Positions 36,808 through 48,718 of a DNA stretch of 64,000 nucleotides are shown here, piece after piece. This DNA comes from Clostridiales bacterium (GTDB lineage Bacteria; Bacillota; Clostridia; Lachnospirales; WQUN01), in NCBI GenBank assembly GCA_031270945.1, contig JAISWZ010000188.1, positions 1-64,000 of the forward strand, read 5' to 3'. The notes under the pieces are model-generated. The model had not been told where the DNA came from. It was given only the letters and a program-made list of their open reading frames with translations, and searched no databases. How positions within the stretch are numbered: the first letter of the stretch is position 1; every line of letters begins with the position of its first letter. The translations under genes were made by a program, and so were the position numbers.

Positions 36808-38094
36808 ATGAACAAGAAAAAGCTTACCGCAGTCGCAGCAACACTGGTCGCGCTCACGCTCATCATCACCGGGACGTTCGCATGGATCAGCTTTCAGAAT
36901 TCCACCACCAGCGGGATCACCGGCAGAGACGCGGCGCCTGGCGCCTCAACACATGACGACATAGGCTTGGACGGCTTTGACAAAGACGTATACGTAGAGA
37001 ACTGGGGCACCGAGCCCATCTTCGTGCGCGTCAAGCTCAGCGAGTACATGGAAGTCGGATCCCTTGCCGGCACAGAAAGCCCTGACAAGAAAGTAGAGAA
37101 GCTTGTAGACTACTCTTCTTACGAAGATCCCAGCACCTGGAGCCTTTACTTCTACAACACCTATAGCCCCTTCCGTGAGTTCTGGGAGCTTGAGCACGGC
37201 GGAGCGAAGCTCTACAAGCCTGTCGCTGAAGAGAACCATGTAGACGGCTATATAGCCAATGACCCCACAATCTATGAGTTAACCGATCCTGGCGTCAAAG
37301 AGACCCTGTCCGCTGGCATCAAGTCCATGCAAGAGTGGGCTTACAACGAGCCTGAAGCAGGCAACTACTGGGTTGGCGACGAAGACGGATGGTTCTACTG
37401 GGCGCAGGCTCTTCAACCCGGCGAAGCCACTGGCCTTCTTGTAAACAACATCTCAAAGCTCAAAAACATTCCTGGCGGCACCTACTACTATGGAATCCAT
37501 ACCGAGACTCAGATGGCAACCGGACATGGCGACCTCGAGACTCCTGACTACTATATCAACTTTGGCGATTCAGCCAATGGCGGCTGGACTCCTGAAGCTT
37601 CTGATCTCTTGGGCTTTATCGTAGCCAAGTCAGAAGCCGAGTCAGGATTCTATCCTACAGCTCCTGAAGAAGATGATCCCATTCCCGCTCCTGAAGAGGA
37701 TGAGCCCCTTCCTCCAGTCGGACCTTCTGATCCAGTAAAACCCGAAGAAGAAGATCCCACCGAGCCTGTTGAGAATCCCGAAGGCATCATCGAGCCTATC
37801 CCGACTCCTAATCCTGAGGACAACGATCCTATCGTCGAGCCCGATCCTGCTGTCGATCCTATAGTCGATCCTGCTGGCGAGACTGAGGAAGAAACCGAAG
37901 ATCCTTATGGCGAGACCGAAGAAGTCGAAGATCCCGCTGCTGATGTCGAAGATCCTGCTACTGAGACCGAAGATCCCGCTGCTGATGTCGAAGATCCTGC
38001 TGGCGAAGTCGAAGATCCCACAGTTGAGCCAGGCGCTGCTGACCTGACAAAGGATCCAGTCAAAGAAGAAGAAGAAGTCCTCACAGCTAACTAA
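36808..38094 (+). CDS. SipW-dependent-type signal peptide protein with acidic/proline-rich C-terminal repeats
   Basis: MNKKKLTAVAATLVALTLIITGTFAWISFQNSTTSG; TasA/camelysin-like order; C-terminal TEDPAADVEDPAGEVEDP repeats; RBS AGGAGG. Confidence 0.8.
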   Translation: MNKKKLTAVAATLVALTLIITGTFAWISFQNSTTSGITGRDAAPGASTHDDIGLDGFDKDVYVENWGTEPIFVRVKLSEYMEVGSLAGTESPDKKVEKLVDYSSYEDPSTWSLYFYNTYSPFREFWELEHGGAKLYKPVAEENHVDGYIANDPTIYELTDPGVKETLSAGIKSMQEWAYNEPEAGNYWVGDEDGWFYWAQALQPGEATGLLVNNISKLKNIPGGTYYYGIHTETQMATGHGDLETPDYYINFGDSANGGWTPEASDLLGFIVAKSEAESGFYPTAPEEDDPIPAPEEDEPLPPVGPSDPVKPEEEDPTEPVENPEGIIEPIPTPNPEDNDPIVEPDPAVDPIVDPAGETEEETEDPYGETEEVEDPAADVEDPATETEDPAADVEDPAGEVEDPTVEPGAADLTKDPVKEEEEVLTAN

Positions 38095-38482
38095 TAAATG
38101 CGATTTCAAGTGCATAAAGCCAGTCAAGCCTTCGCTTGAATTCTGGATATGCACTTCCCTATAAAGGGAGCTGGCGCAGCGCGCCAGCTCCCTTTTCGGG
38201 TCTTGGGTTAGGTTTTGGGGTTGGGCTTTCCGGTTTTCAGGTTTTCATGTTTGAATTATTAGGATTTTCTTCGTATTCCAGCCGCTTCTCATCTCTAGCC
38301 ATTTTCATTCCGCTCCGCGCCAATCCAAGGCCTTTTCATCTCTCAACCCAGCTCCCCCATATTTCGACCACCCCCTGTCCCTCTATTGCATTTTTTGCCG
38401 ATATGTGATACTGTGAATTCATTCATGCCGCTCGTTAGCATTGCGCGCGGCAACGCATTTGCAACACCATCGAGGTGCACAC

Positions 38483-39982
38483 ATGAAAGCATTCAACACC
38501 GATGCCGCCTGCGATCCCAGCGTCCACTGCATTGCAAGAAGAAGCCGGGTGCTTGAGAGCATCAAGTCCCTGGTTGACCGAAACAAGTACATCGTAATCA
38601 ACCGTCCCCGCAAGACAGGAAAGTCCACGGCGCTGCTTTTGCTTGGCGGGATCCTCCAGCCGGAATACAGCTATCTGTCAATATGCATAGGGCTGCTTCC
38701 TCCGGACTCATTCGCTAGCGCGAGCTGTCTATGCCCAAGGCTTCACGCTCTTATGTCTGAGGCAATGAATGGCGATACCGGCATATCAAGGCAGGCGGCG
38801 GAAGAGTTCAAGGCGGCCTCAGCCCCTGACCTGGACAGCCTGTTTTCCGCAATATTCAAGCTGTGCGCTTCCAACGGCAAGCGCATTGTGCTGGCTGTTG
38901 ACGAATATGATTCCGCTTGCGCAAGCCAGGCGTTTCTGGATTTCATGGACGCGCTGTGGGGCTGCCACCTTTACTTCAACCAGGGGACGTTCGTCTCTGT
39001 CATATTGTCAGGCCTGAAAGACGCCAGAATCCTTGCGCCTGGACAATCCAAGGCGCAGGACAAGCCGTGGGGCCAAGCCGCTGAATTTGATCAGGACATG
39101 AGCTTTTCCAGAAGCGACATCGCGGAGCTTACGGCTGGTCATGAGCTTCAGCCAGATATAGCCGATCTTTTGATGGAGTACACATGCGGCCACCCGTACC
39201 TGGTGTCCAAGCTCTGCTCCTTGATGGCCAAAAAGGCAAGCCCGCCGTGGAACCGGGAAAACTTTATCAGAGCGGTGACAAAAATCGCCAGATCCAGCTC
39301 TATCCTGATAAGCTCCATGAAAAGCCTGGCAGAGGAAAACGTGGAGCTGAAGCGTCTTTTGCACAGGCTCCTATTCTCGGGCGAGGACATAGGAATGAGC
39401 TCTGTTTCCCTCAAAACGGTAGACCAAGCCCTTCTTCACGGCTTTCTGAAAGTCACTCCAGACAACAGGATCGCTGTCTCCAACCGCATCTTTGAAACCT
39501 GTCTTTGCGACACGCTAATGCAAGACGGCCAGTCCTTTGATGATCTGGCCAAGCAGGACCAGAAAGATAGCAAAAGCCTGAACGTCCAAAAGCTCTTAAA
39601 AAAGTTCGCGTCGCACTTTTCCAAAGCCTTCAGGGCCAGGGACAAAGCTTCCTTGGAAAGCCAGGCAAGGCGCATCTTCCTGACCTACCTCAAGCCAGCC
39701 TTGGGCAAGAAAGGCACGTATTACGTAGACGCAAAAACCAGAACCCCGACCAGATCCCATGTCATTGTGGACATATGCGACAAGCAGTACATAATAGAGC
39801 TAAAGATAACCCCCTCAACAAGAAACGGGGCAGACGGGGTGGTTGAGTTCTCGGATTACTTGGGCAAGCATTCCGCAGATCATGGCTATTTTGTCCTGTT
39901 CGCCATAAAGCCCGCCAACACGGGCAAGTTCATGAAAGACGTGGAGATAAACGGGAAAAAGATCAGCATATTTATTGCTTAG
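38483..39982 (+). CDS. AAA-ATPase-like protein with C-terminal PD-(D/E)XK nuclease-like domain
   Basis: INRPRKTGKSTALLLLGG; IVLAVDEYDSA; C-terminal SHVIVDICDKQYIIELKI. Confidence 0.8.
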   Translation: MKAFNTDAACDPSVHCIARRSRVLESIKSLVDRNKYIVINRPRKTGKSTALLLLGGILQPEYSYLSICIGLLPPDSFASASCLCPRLHALMSEAMNGDTGISRQAAEEFKAASAPDLDSLFSAIFKLCASNGKRIVLAVDEYDSACASQAFLDFMDALWGCHLYFNQGTFVSVILSGLKDARILAPGQSKAQDKPWGQAAEFDQDMSFSRSDIAELTAGHELQPDIADLLMEYTCGHPYLVSKLCSLMAKKASPPWNRENFIRAVTKIARSSSILISSMKSLAEENVELKRLLHRLLFSGEDIGMSSVSLKTVDQALLHGFLKVTPDNRIAVSNRIFETCLCDTLMQDGQSFDDLAKQDQKDSKSLNVQKLLKKFASHFSKAFRARDKASLESQARRIFLTYLKPALGKKGTYYVDAKTRTPTRSHVIVDICDKQYIIELKITPSTRNGADGVVEFSDYLGKHSADHGYFVLFAIKPANTGKFMKDVEINGKKISIFIA

Positions 39983-39984
39983 AG

Positions 39985-40140
39985 AAATAAGAGACGTGAG
40001 ACAGGCAAAAAGAGGAACAGAAAGTTTATTGCTGAGAGCAAAAAGGCGTGAGACATGCGAAAAGAGCAGCAGAAAGTTTGTTGCTGAGAGCAAAAAGGCG
40101 TGAGACAGGCAAAAATAGCAACAGAAAGTTTATTGCTTAA
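39985..40140. repeat. 3 x approx. 57-bp tandem repeat after the ATPase stop codon
   Basis: GGCGTGAGACAGGCAAAAA.AG.AACAGAAAGTTTATTGCTGAGAGCAAAAA repeated. Confidence 0.85.
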
Positions 40141-40248
40141 AACATGAAACGTAAAATAAGAAACGAAAAGCAAACGAGCCGCCAGGGTGCCTGGCGGCTC
40201 GTTTGCTGGAACTGGCCTAAATCTTAATTCTAACCCCTTAAAGAAAAA

Positions 40249-40289
40249 CCCCCAGCCCATGCCGCGCGGAGCGCGGCATGGGCTGGGGG
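40249..40289. terminator. strong hairpin in the convergent intergenic region
   Basis: CCCCCAGCCCATGCCGCGC-GGA-GCGCGGCATGGGCTGGGGG. Confidence 0.6.
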
Positions 40290-40524
40290 CAAAGCGAGTT
40301 GCGCTGTGCGCAACCGGCTTTGCAAGATCCCCGCTTTGTTTTTTTAAGAACAAAAAAGAAAGCCCTCAAGCATGCTTGGGGCTGATGTTTCAAGCTTTAC
40401 GCGCCTTCGCGCTAATGATTCCATCTATCGCGTTCATGGCGCCAATATTTCTTTCTTTTCCGCGCCTATGGCACAGCCTTTTCAAGCCCGCCCTTTGACG
40501 CTTTTTGCCTATCTCAAGCCAATC

Positions 40525-43500
40525 CTACGACTTTATGAACCTCAGCAGCAATGCCGCCAAGAGCAAGTCTTTGGACGAAAGGGTGTTAAGCTTTGGAAGG
40601 CAGTTCAGGCTTCCGGTCTGGAGCCCGACTAGGAGGTCTGTTGCGGTCAAGCCGTCTCCAAGCCCTATCAGAGAAAGCAAGTCGCTTGTTGACAAGCCCT
40701 TCCCGGACTGGATAGCGGCAATGACATCGCTGCCTGACAGCCCGTTTCCGAGCTTCAGCCCTGCTACAAGATCTGCCACCAGATCGTTTACGCACTGGCT
40801 AGTTATGGCCTGGCTTGTTGCGGGCTGGCTTGTTGCGGTTTGCGCCGCTGCCGGCTGGCTTGGCGCTGGCTGGATTGTTGCGGTCTGGGCTGTTACGACT
40901 TGGCTTGCCGGGATCTGCCCTGTGATCTGGCTTCTTCCGCCACACCCGCATCCGGCTCTGCCGGTCTGGGTTGTTGCGGTCTGGCTTGTTGCGGTCTGTC
41001 CTGAAACGCTGCTTGTTCCGGTCAATCCTGAGATCTGGCTTCTTCCGCCGCACCCGCATCCGGCTCTGCCCGTCTGGGTTCCGACAGAGGGAGTCACGGC
41101 CCTTGTTCCTGACTGGGAGATGGCGTTGCTCAGGGAAACGAGCTTATTCCAGGTATCCCTGCCTACAATCCCGTCTGCGGTAAGGCCGAAGAGCCTCTGG
41201 AATATGGCTACGGCGTTCTGGGTGCCCGTGCCGAACACTCCGTCAGCAGTAAGCTTGGGGATAGACGGGTATCTGATTGAGGCGGCATTTAGCCAGGACT
41301 GGATAAGGGCCACATCCTCGCCGCTTGAGCCCACTTTGTAGGAGTAGCCGGCGTATTCAGGGGCGTAGCCTGACGGAAGGGTAAGGACGGCTGACATGAT
41401 TTTGTCCCATGTAGCCTGGCCTACGACGCCGTCATCCTTTAGGTTGAAAAGGCTTTGGAACTCTTTGACGGCCGCGGCCGTCCCGGCGCCGAAAACTCCG
41501 TCGGCGCAGATGGCAGTGATAGACGGGAATATCTGGGACAGGGCGTTTAGGCTTTGCTGGATCAGCTTCACGTCGTTGCCTGAGGATCCCAAGGTCAAGT
41601 AGTAGCCGGGGTACTGGGGAACGGTAATTGTCGGCGCCTTCTCGGATTCGGTGACGAGCTTGTTCCAGGTCTGCTCACCTACAACACCGTCTGCCGAAAG
41701 CCCGAAGAGCTTTTGGAATGCCATGACCGCTTGCTGGGTGCCTGGCCCGAAGTTGCCGTCAGCCGTGACAGCGGGGATGGACGAGTTAAGAAGAGCGACC
41801 TTGTTGATCAGTTCCTGCAAAAGCCTTACATTGTCGCCGCTTTGCCCTACCTTCAGGAGGTATCCAGGGTAAGACGGAGATGATGTCACGGGCTTTTTCT
41901 GGGACTCAGCCACGATCTTATCCCAGGTCTGCTGGCCTACGATCCCGTCAGCGGAGAGCCCGAAGAGTTTCTGGAAGGCGATGACCGCTTGCTCTGTGCC
42001 TGATCCGAAGTCGCCGTCGGCTGTCACTTTTGGGATGGAGGGATTGTAGTCTGCCACCTTGTTCAGGTATTCCTGCAAGACCCTGACGTTTTCTCCGCTT
42101 TGCCCTACCCTAAGGAGATATCCCGGGTACTTGGAGGAATCGGTTGGGGTCTTCTGGGACTCAAGGACTATCCTGTCCCAGGTCTGCTGGCCTACGACGC
42201 CATCAGCATCAAGCCCGAACAGGTTCTGGAAAGCCAAGACCGCTTGCTCTGTCGCTGGCCCGAAGTTGCCGTCAGCGGTAACAGAAGGGATGGAAGAGTT
42301 AAGCTGGGCCACTTTGTTCAGCAGTTCCTGCATGGCTTTGACGCTTTCGCTGGTCTGCCCTATCCTGAGCGCGTAGCCCGGGTACTGGGATGAAGATGAA
42401 GGGGTTTTCTGGGACTCTGCAACTATCCTGTCCCAGGTTGCCTGCCCTACGACGCCATCAGCGTCCAGTCCAAAGTACTTCTGGAAGGCTATGACCGCCT
42501 GCTGGGTACCTGAGCCGAAGTTGCCGTCAGCAGTAATAGAGGGGAGTGAGGGATTAAGCCTTGCCACAATGTTCAGCAGCTCCTGCATGGACTGGACGCT
42601 GTCGCTGGTCTGTCCGATCCTTAGCGCATAGCCTGGGTAAACGGGAGATCCGAATACCGCTCTGGTCTTGTAGGCTTCCGCCACAATCTTATCCCAAGTG
42701 GCCTGCCCTACTACGCCGTCAGCCGAAAGGCCGTAGTAATCCTGGAACGCAATGATCGCCTGCTGGGTGCCGTAGCCGAAGTATCCGTCCGCTACAAGCG
42801 TGGGGATTGACCAGTTCCAAGTGGCGATCCTGTTCAAAAGTTCCTGCATGACCCTGATGTTCTCGCCATTCTGGCCGAGCTTTATCAGGTATCCCGGGTA
42901 TGGGAGCGATGGTGTTGGCTCTGGCGTTGGGGTTGTTGACGTCTTCTGGGACTCAAGGACTAGCCTATCCCAGGTGGACTGCCCTACTATCCCGTCAGCC
43001 GAGAGGCCAAAGAGGGACTGAAAAGCCTTGACAGCGTTAAAGGTGCCGGGCCCGAAATCTCCGTCCGCTGTCACCTTCGAGAGCGATGGGTTAAGATTCG
43101 CGACCAGGTTCAAGAGCTCCTGCAGCGTCTTCACATTGTCGCCTTTTTGCCCTTGCTTTATGAGGTATCCCGGGTACGGAACCGAGGGCTTTTTCTGGGA
43201 TTCCAAAACAAGCCTATCCCAGGTGGACTGCCCTACTATCCCGTCAGCCGTGAGGCCAAAGAGGGACTGAAAAGCTTTGACAGCGTTAAAAGTGCCAGGG
43301 CCGAAGTCCCCGTCCGCTGTCACTTTGGAAAGCGATGGGTTGAGATCCGCGACCAGGTTCAAGAGTTCCTGCAGCTTCTTTACGTTGTCGCCTGTTTGCC
43401 CCTGCTTGATCAGGTATCCTGGGTAAGCTGGGCTAGTTCCTGGGGTGCTGGGAGTCTCAGGAGTGCTGGGAGTCTCGGGAGTGCTGGGGTTATCCGGAAT

Positions 43501-45036
43501 AACCGGGTTTCCTGGCACTGGCGCTTGGTCTTTGATGGACCAATAGACTTCGTACAGCTTCTTCCAAGTGTCAACGCTCACAGCGCCGGTCTGGGGAAGC
43601 CCGAACGTCTTCTGGAACGCCGTGACAGCTGTCTTGACATCGGCGGTGAATGCGCCGTCTTCTATCACTTCTGGCACTGTGTCATAGAACTGGGCGATAT
43701 ACGTGAGAAGGAACTGAAGCTCAACTATCTCAGCCCGCTTGGACTGGGTTTCCTCCAGGCTCATCCCGTACTGAAGCCAGGTCTGAGGAGGCGTTCTTCC
43801 TACGCCTATCCTCTCGCCTTCGCTGTCAAGCTCGGCAAGCCTCTTTACCGCCACATACTTCCTGGATATCTCGTACCAGGTGCTCTTTCCTATGATCCCG
43901 TCCGCCGGAAGGTTGAATATCTCCTGAAACTTCTTTACCGCAGCCTTCGTGTCAGCGCCAAAGACCCCGTTGGGGTTGGTTATGGCAGGTATCGCCGGGT
44001 AGTTCGTCCTGATCCTGTTCAGGTAGTCCTGCATGACCTGGACGTTGATGTCATCATATCCCTCCATCAAGGCGTAACCCGGATAGGTCTCGTTGCTGTA
44101 GGAGATCTCGTCTGCCCAAGCCAGCTCCATGTCTTCGGGATAGAAGTACCGGATGATCTCCATCGCAGTGTATCCCTGCAACGCCAGGTACTGGCTTCCC
44201 CACTGGGTGAGCCCGTCGCAGGTAGCGTTCCTGCCGTCGCAGTAGATTGTGAAGTAAGGCTCGTTCCTGCCCAGCCTCTTCAGGTAGGTTCCAAACACCT
44301 CATCCACTATGGCCGCGACGTTCGAGAATATCTCTCTTCCCGGCACATAGTACTGGTCTGTCCTGGTGTTGTTCGTGATGTCAAAGCTGTACCCCTGGCT
44401 TGGGTACCAGGCGGTGTAGATCCTGTTCATGGCGAAGGTGATCTGGCACCACACGTTCGCCTTTATCGCCTCATACTCCCAGTCGGCGCAGATCTCGCTG
44501 CAGGCCACGTTCTTGATGTAGTCTTTGAACGGCACAGTCACGTCCACCCCTGGGTCTTTGTAGTACGCAAGGTGCACCCGGATATACGCCGGAAGCTTCA
44601 CCGTGTTTGTGCTTGCCCTGGCTCTCCTGTAATCCGCCTCTTGCGGGTACGATCCAGGCTCTGGCGCGGATCTGAAGTCAATGCCGTGCTCAGCCGGAAT
44701 GTTTATCTCCCTGGCCAAGCCATCCCTTGTCTGGGGATGCATCTGCACAGTCAGCTCGGAGTCGATCCCCCCGAAAATCTGGACACCGTGCGCTATGACG
44801 CCCTGGCTTCGGCTTGTCGACAGAACCTCGACATCGTAAGACTGGTAGCTGGTGCATGAGCCAACCAAAGCTTTAGTGTCTATGACTGGCAACGGAATCC
44901 TCTCAACCTTGCCGTCGCTGTCGACAGTCAGGGTATATATCGTTGTTCCGCCGCTTTTGACAAGAACCTTGGTTCCTTGGGCAGGCATGACGCCTTCTCC
45001 CCAATCCAAGGCTATTGTCAAATATCCTTCAGCCAT
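40525..45036 (-). CDS. giant SpoIID/LytB-like protein with about 11 peptidoglycan-binding repeats and a Cys/Gly-rich low-complexity tail
   Basis: VPFKDYIKNVACSEICADWEYEAIKANVWC and LTQWGSQYLALQGYTAMEIIRYFYPE; repeated YPGYLIK.GQ.GDNV..LQELLN.VA..NPS...VTADG.FG.GT..AV.AFQ..FGL.ADGIVGQ.TWD; TQTGRAGCGCGGRSQI x2; RBS GGAGGTG before the ATG at 45036. Confidence 0.85.
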   Translation of the reverse strand: MAEGYLTIALDWGEGVMPAQGTKVLVKSGGTTIYTLTVDSDGKVERIPLPVIDTKALVGSCTSYQSYDVEVLSTSRSQGVIAHGVQIFGGIDSELTVQMHPQTRDGLAREINIPAEHGIDFRSAPEPGSYPQEADYRRARASTNTVKLPAYIRVHLAYYKDPGVDVTVPFKDYIKNVACSEICADWEYEAIKANVWCQITFAMNRIYTAWYPSQGYSFDITNNTRTDQYYVPGREIFSNVAAIVDEVFGTYLKRLGRNEPYFTIYCDGRNATCDGLTQWGSQYLALQGYTAMEIIRYFYPEDMELAWADEISYSNETYPGYALMEGYDDINVQVMQDYLNRIRTNYPAIPAITNPNGVFGADTKAAVKKFQEIFNLPADGIIGKSTWYEISRKYVAVKRLAELDSEGERIGVGRTPPQTWLQYGMSLEETQSKRAEIVELQFLLTYIAQFYDTVPEVIEDGAFTADVKTAVTAFQKTFGLPQTGAVSVDTWKKLYEVYWSIKDQAPVPGNPVIPDNPSTPETPSTPETPSTPGTSPAYPGYLIKQGQTGDNVKKLQELLNLVADLNPSLSKVTADGDFGPGTFNAVKAFQSLFGLTADGIVGQSTWDRLVLESQKKPSVPYPGYLIKQGQKGDNVKTLQELLNLVANLNPSLSKVTADGDFGPGTFNAVKAFQSLFGLSADGIVGQSTWDRLVLESQKTSTTPTPEPTPSLPYPGYLIKLGQNGENIRVMQELLNRIATWNWSIPTLVADGYFGYGTQQAIIAFQDYYGLSADGVVGQATWDKIVAEAYKTRAVFGSPVYPGYALRIGQTSDSVQSMQELLNIVARLNPSLPSITADGNFGSGTQQAVIAFQKYFGLDADGVVGQATWDRIVAESQKTPSSSSQYPGYALRIGQTSESVKAMQELLNKVAQLNSSIPSVTADGNFGPATEQAVLAFQNLFGLDADGVVGQQTWDRIVLESQKTPTDSSKYPGYLLRVGQSGENVRVLQEYLNKVADYNPSIPKVTADGDFGSGTEQAVIAFQKLFGLSADGIVGQQTWDKIVAESQKKPVTSSPSYPGYLLKVGQSGDNVRLLQELINKVALLNSSIPAVTADGNFGPGTQQAVMAFQKLFGLSADGVVGEQTWNKLVTESEKAPTITVPQYPGYYLTLGSSGNDVKLIQQSLNALSQIFPSITAICADGVFGAGTAAAVKEFQSLFNLKDDGVVGQATWDKIMSAVLTLPSGYAPEYAGYSYKVGSSGEDVALIQSWLNAASIRYPSIPKLTADGVFGTGTQNAVAIFQRLFGLTADGIVGRDTWNKLVSLSNAISQSGTRAVTPSVGTQTGRAGCGCGGRSQISGLTGTSSVSGQTATSQTATTQTGRAGCGCGGRSQITGQIPASQVVTAQTATIQPAPSQPAAAQTATSQPATSQAITSQCVNDLVADLVAGLKLGNGLSGSDVIAAIQSGKGLSTSDLLSLIGLGDGLTATDLLVGLQTGSLNCLPKLNTLSSKDLLLAALLLRFIKS

Positions 45037-45233
45037 GGGTACCACCTCCATATTCACTGCAATGAGCGCTATTCCCAGCCTCAAAGCCGGACAGGCCTTG
45101 CGGCTGGTGATAATAAAATTTTCAATTCACCGCTCATTAGTATAATACAGGCCAAGAGCGGATGTGTTACAGTAATGCTTCATATTTCCGCTATTATTAA
45201 AAGATAGGATATATTGGGATATTAAGAGCATAC

Positions 45234-45287
45234 CCCAGCCCCTCCAACCCCGTGGCGCTTACGCCACGGGGTTGGAGGGGCTGGGGG
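45234..45287 (-). other. long perfect hairpin upstream of the giant gene (orientation and role unclear)
   Basis: CCCAGCCCCTCCAACCCCGTGGCG-CTTA-CGCCACGGGGTTGGAGGGGCTGGG. Confidence 0.6.
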
Positions 45288-45617
45288 TTATGTTTGGGGT
45301 TGGGGTTGGGTTAGGCCTGACCCAGGCCGATGCTGGCGGGACACCAAGCTTCCAGCAAGCTCCTAATAAGCTCCTAACAAGCTCCTAATGTCGATTTTAG
45401 CAAAACAGGCGTCTTCTCCAGCAATCGACGCTTTGATTCAAACGCGCTCCAGCCCGCCCCAAGCGGGTTTTTTCCCCTCCAAAGATGCAAAATTCTAAAA
45501 ACTAATGAAATCTCGTGAAAAACAGAGCTACAGCGAGCATTTAAGTCCTAGCTTAGCGTCAACCGCCTTTCCCGTTGTTTGCATCTTTCCCAAGACCGCA
45601 TTATTATATATCCGTAG

Positions 45618-45644
45618 TTAGCACTCAATAGAAGCGAGTGCTAA
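45618..45644 (+). promoter_or_regulatory. CIRCE operator (HrcA binding site)
   Basis: TTAGCACTC-N9-GAGTGCTAA, perfect consensus, upstream of groES. Confidence 0.97.
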
Positions 45645-45828
45645 TAATGGCGTGAGAATATTTCGGATGCGCCAAATATGCTGATGAGTCCTGTTTTCGT
45701 CAAAACTCGCTCACCGGCGTAGCCAGCAGCTTGCCCGCGCAAGGCGGGCGCCAAGCGCGTTTCCAGCCGGGACGCGCAATAAAGCGCATTCTGGCAACTG
45801 GATGCGCAACATATCGGAGGTAGGAAAC

Positions 45829-46119
45829 ATGAGACTTAAACCTTTGGGCGACAGGGTCGTCATCAAGCAGCTGGAGGCAGAGGAGAAAACAAAATCCGGC
45901 ATAGTCCTTCCCAGCAATGCCAAGGAAAAGCCGCAAGAGGCAGAAGTGCTTGCCGTAGGGCCTGGCGGCACAGTGGACGGCAAAGAAGTGAAGATAGAAG
46001 TCAAGCCCGGCGACAGGATCATATATTCCAAGTACGCTGGAACAGAAGTCAAGCTCGACAAGGAAGAATACATCATCATCAAGCACAGCGACATCCTGGC
46101 GGTAGTGGAGCCGGCGTAA
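45829..46119 (+). CDS. groES: co-chaperonin GroES
   Basis: [46 protein letters not shown]. Confidence 0.97.
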   Translation: MRLKPLGDRVVIKQLEAEEKTKSGIVLPSNAKEKPQEAEVLAVGPGGTVDGKEVKIEVKPGDRIIYSKYAGTEVKLDKEEYIIIKHSDILAVVEPA

Positions 46120-46218
46120 GGCTTGCAATCTTTTTAGGCTGCAAGCGATATCTTAAAGCGATATTTTTTAAGTCAAAGCCTTTAAATCTTGAATCAAAGC
46201 CTTTAAATCAAAATCTTA

Positions 46219-47945
<1,727 letters not shown>

Positions 47946-47963
47946 GCTAAAGCCCAAAATCCC

Positions 47964-48004
47964 AAAACCGCACCAAGCCGCAAGGCTTGGCTGCGGTTTT
48001 TTTC
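47964..48004 (+). terminator. intrinsic terminator after groEL
   Basis: AAAACCGCA-CCAAGCC-GCAA-GGCTTGG-CTGCGGTTTTTTT. Confidence 0.85.
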
Positions 48005-48429
48005 TGGAAAGAAAATATTTGGGGATCATGCGGTTTTTTAAATCTAAAGACCAAGATTCCAAGAACCAAAGCTCCTAGAACCTCAAGGGCGCTGCGCCAA
48101 CGGCGCAGCGCCCTTTTTGGCAAGCGCAAAGCATTTCCGGCTTTAAAATTTTACTCTTTTTTCAAGAAAACCGCACTATTCCCCTCTTTTTAGCCACTCC
48201 TAGCGCCTGATTAAAATCAAATGAAAACTGCGCGCTTTTGCCCTTTGTTATTGACCGGCAATGACCGCTATGCTATACTGGAAGCATGCCTTGGGGCAAT
48301 GAAAAGCGTCTGATGCAACTGCGCTTGCGGGCGCAAAAACATATCCTTAAAACCAATTAACGGCTTAAAAAGGCCCTTTTTAGGATTTTGGGGATATGCT
48401 CTCAGTTGCTTTGGAAAAGAAAGTGGCAT

Positions 48430-48487
48430 TTAGTGCATATTCCAAAATTCCGTAATGGTACTGAATATAATTTTGGGATATGCTCTT
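48430..48487. repeat. short GCATATCCC palindromic repeat
   Basis: TTAGTGCATATTCCAAAATTCCGTAATGGTACTGAATATAATTTTGGGATATGCTCTTA. Confidence 0.85.
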
Positions 48488-48718
48488 ATTTTCAACAAGC
48501 CGCAGGAATCAAGTTTGTTCCGCAAAAGATCGCTAGAGGCATAAATTTAAGCCTTATACCCCGACCTTTTGCGATTTGCGGCGCCCCTGCATATCTAAGA
48601 CCCCAAAAACAAAAGCTTAGATATGCCTTTTAAGCGGGCGATGTATCGCTCGCAGCAACCCAAGGCCAATACGCGAGCGAAGCCTTTTGGGATCGCCGCA
48701 TAGCGAGGGCTGGTTTTG

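Noticed and set aside
37642-38154. 170-aa minus-strand ORF with IFDISSGIFDF repeats
   Set aside because: Exact antisense shadow of the acidic repeat tail of the plus-strand SipW-type-signal protein; no independent RBS or conserved-family look.
43147-44859. 570-aa plus-strand ORF
   Set aside because: Antisense to the giant PG-binding repeat gene; openness follows from its codon bias and repeats.
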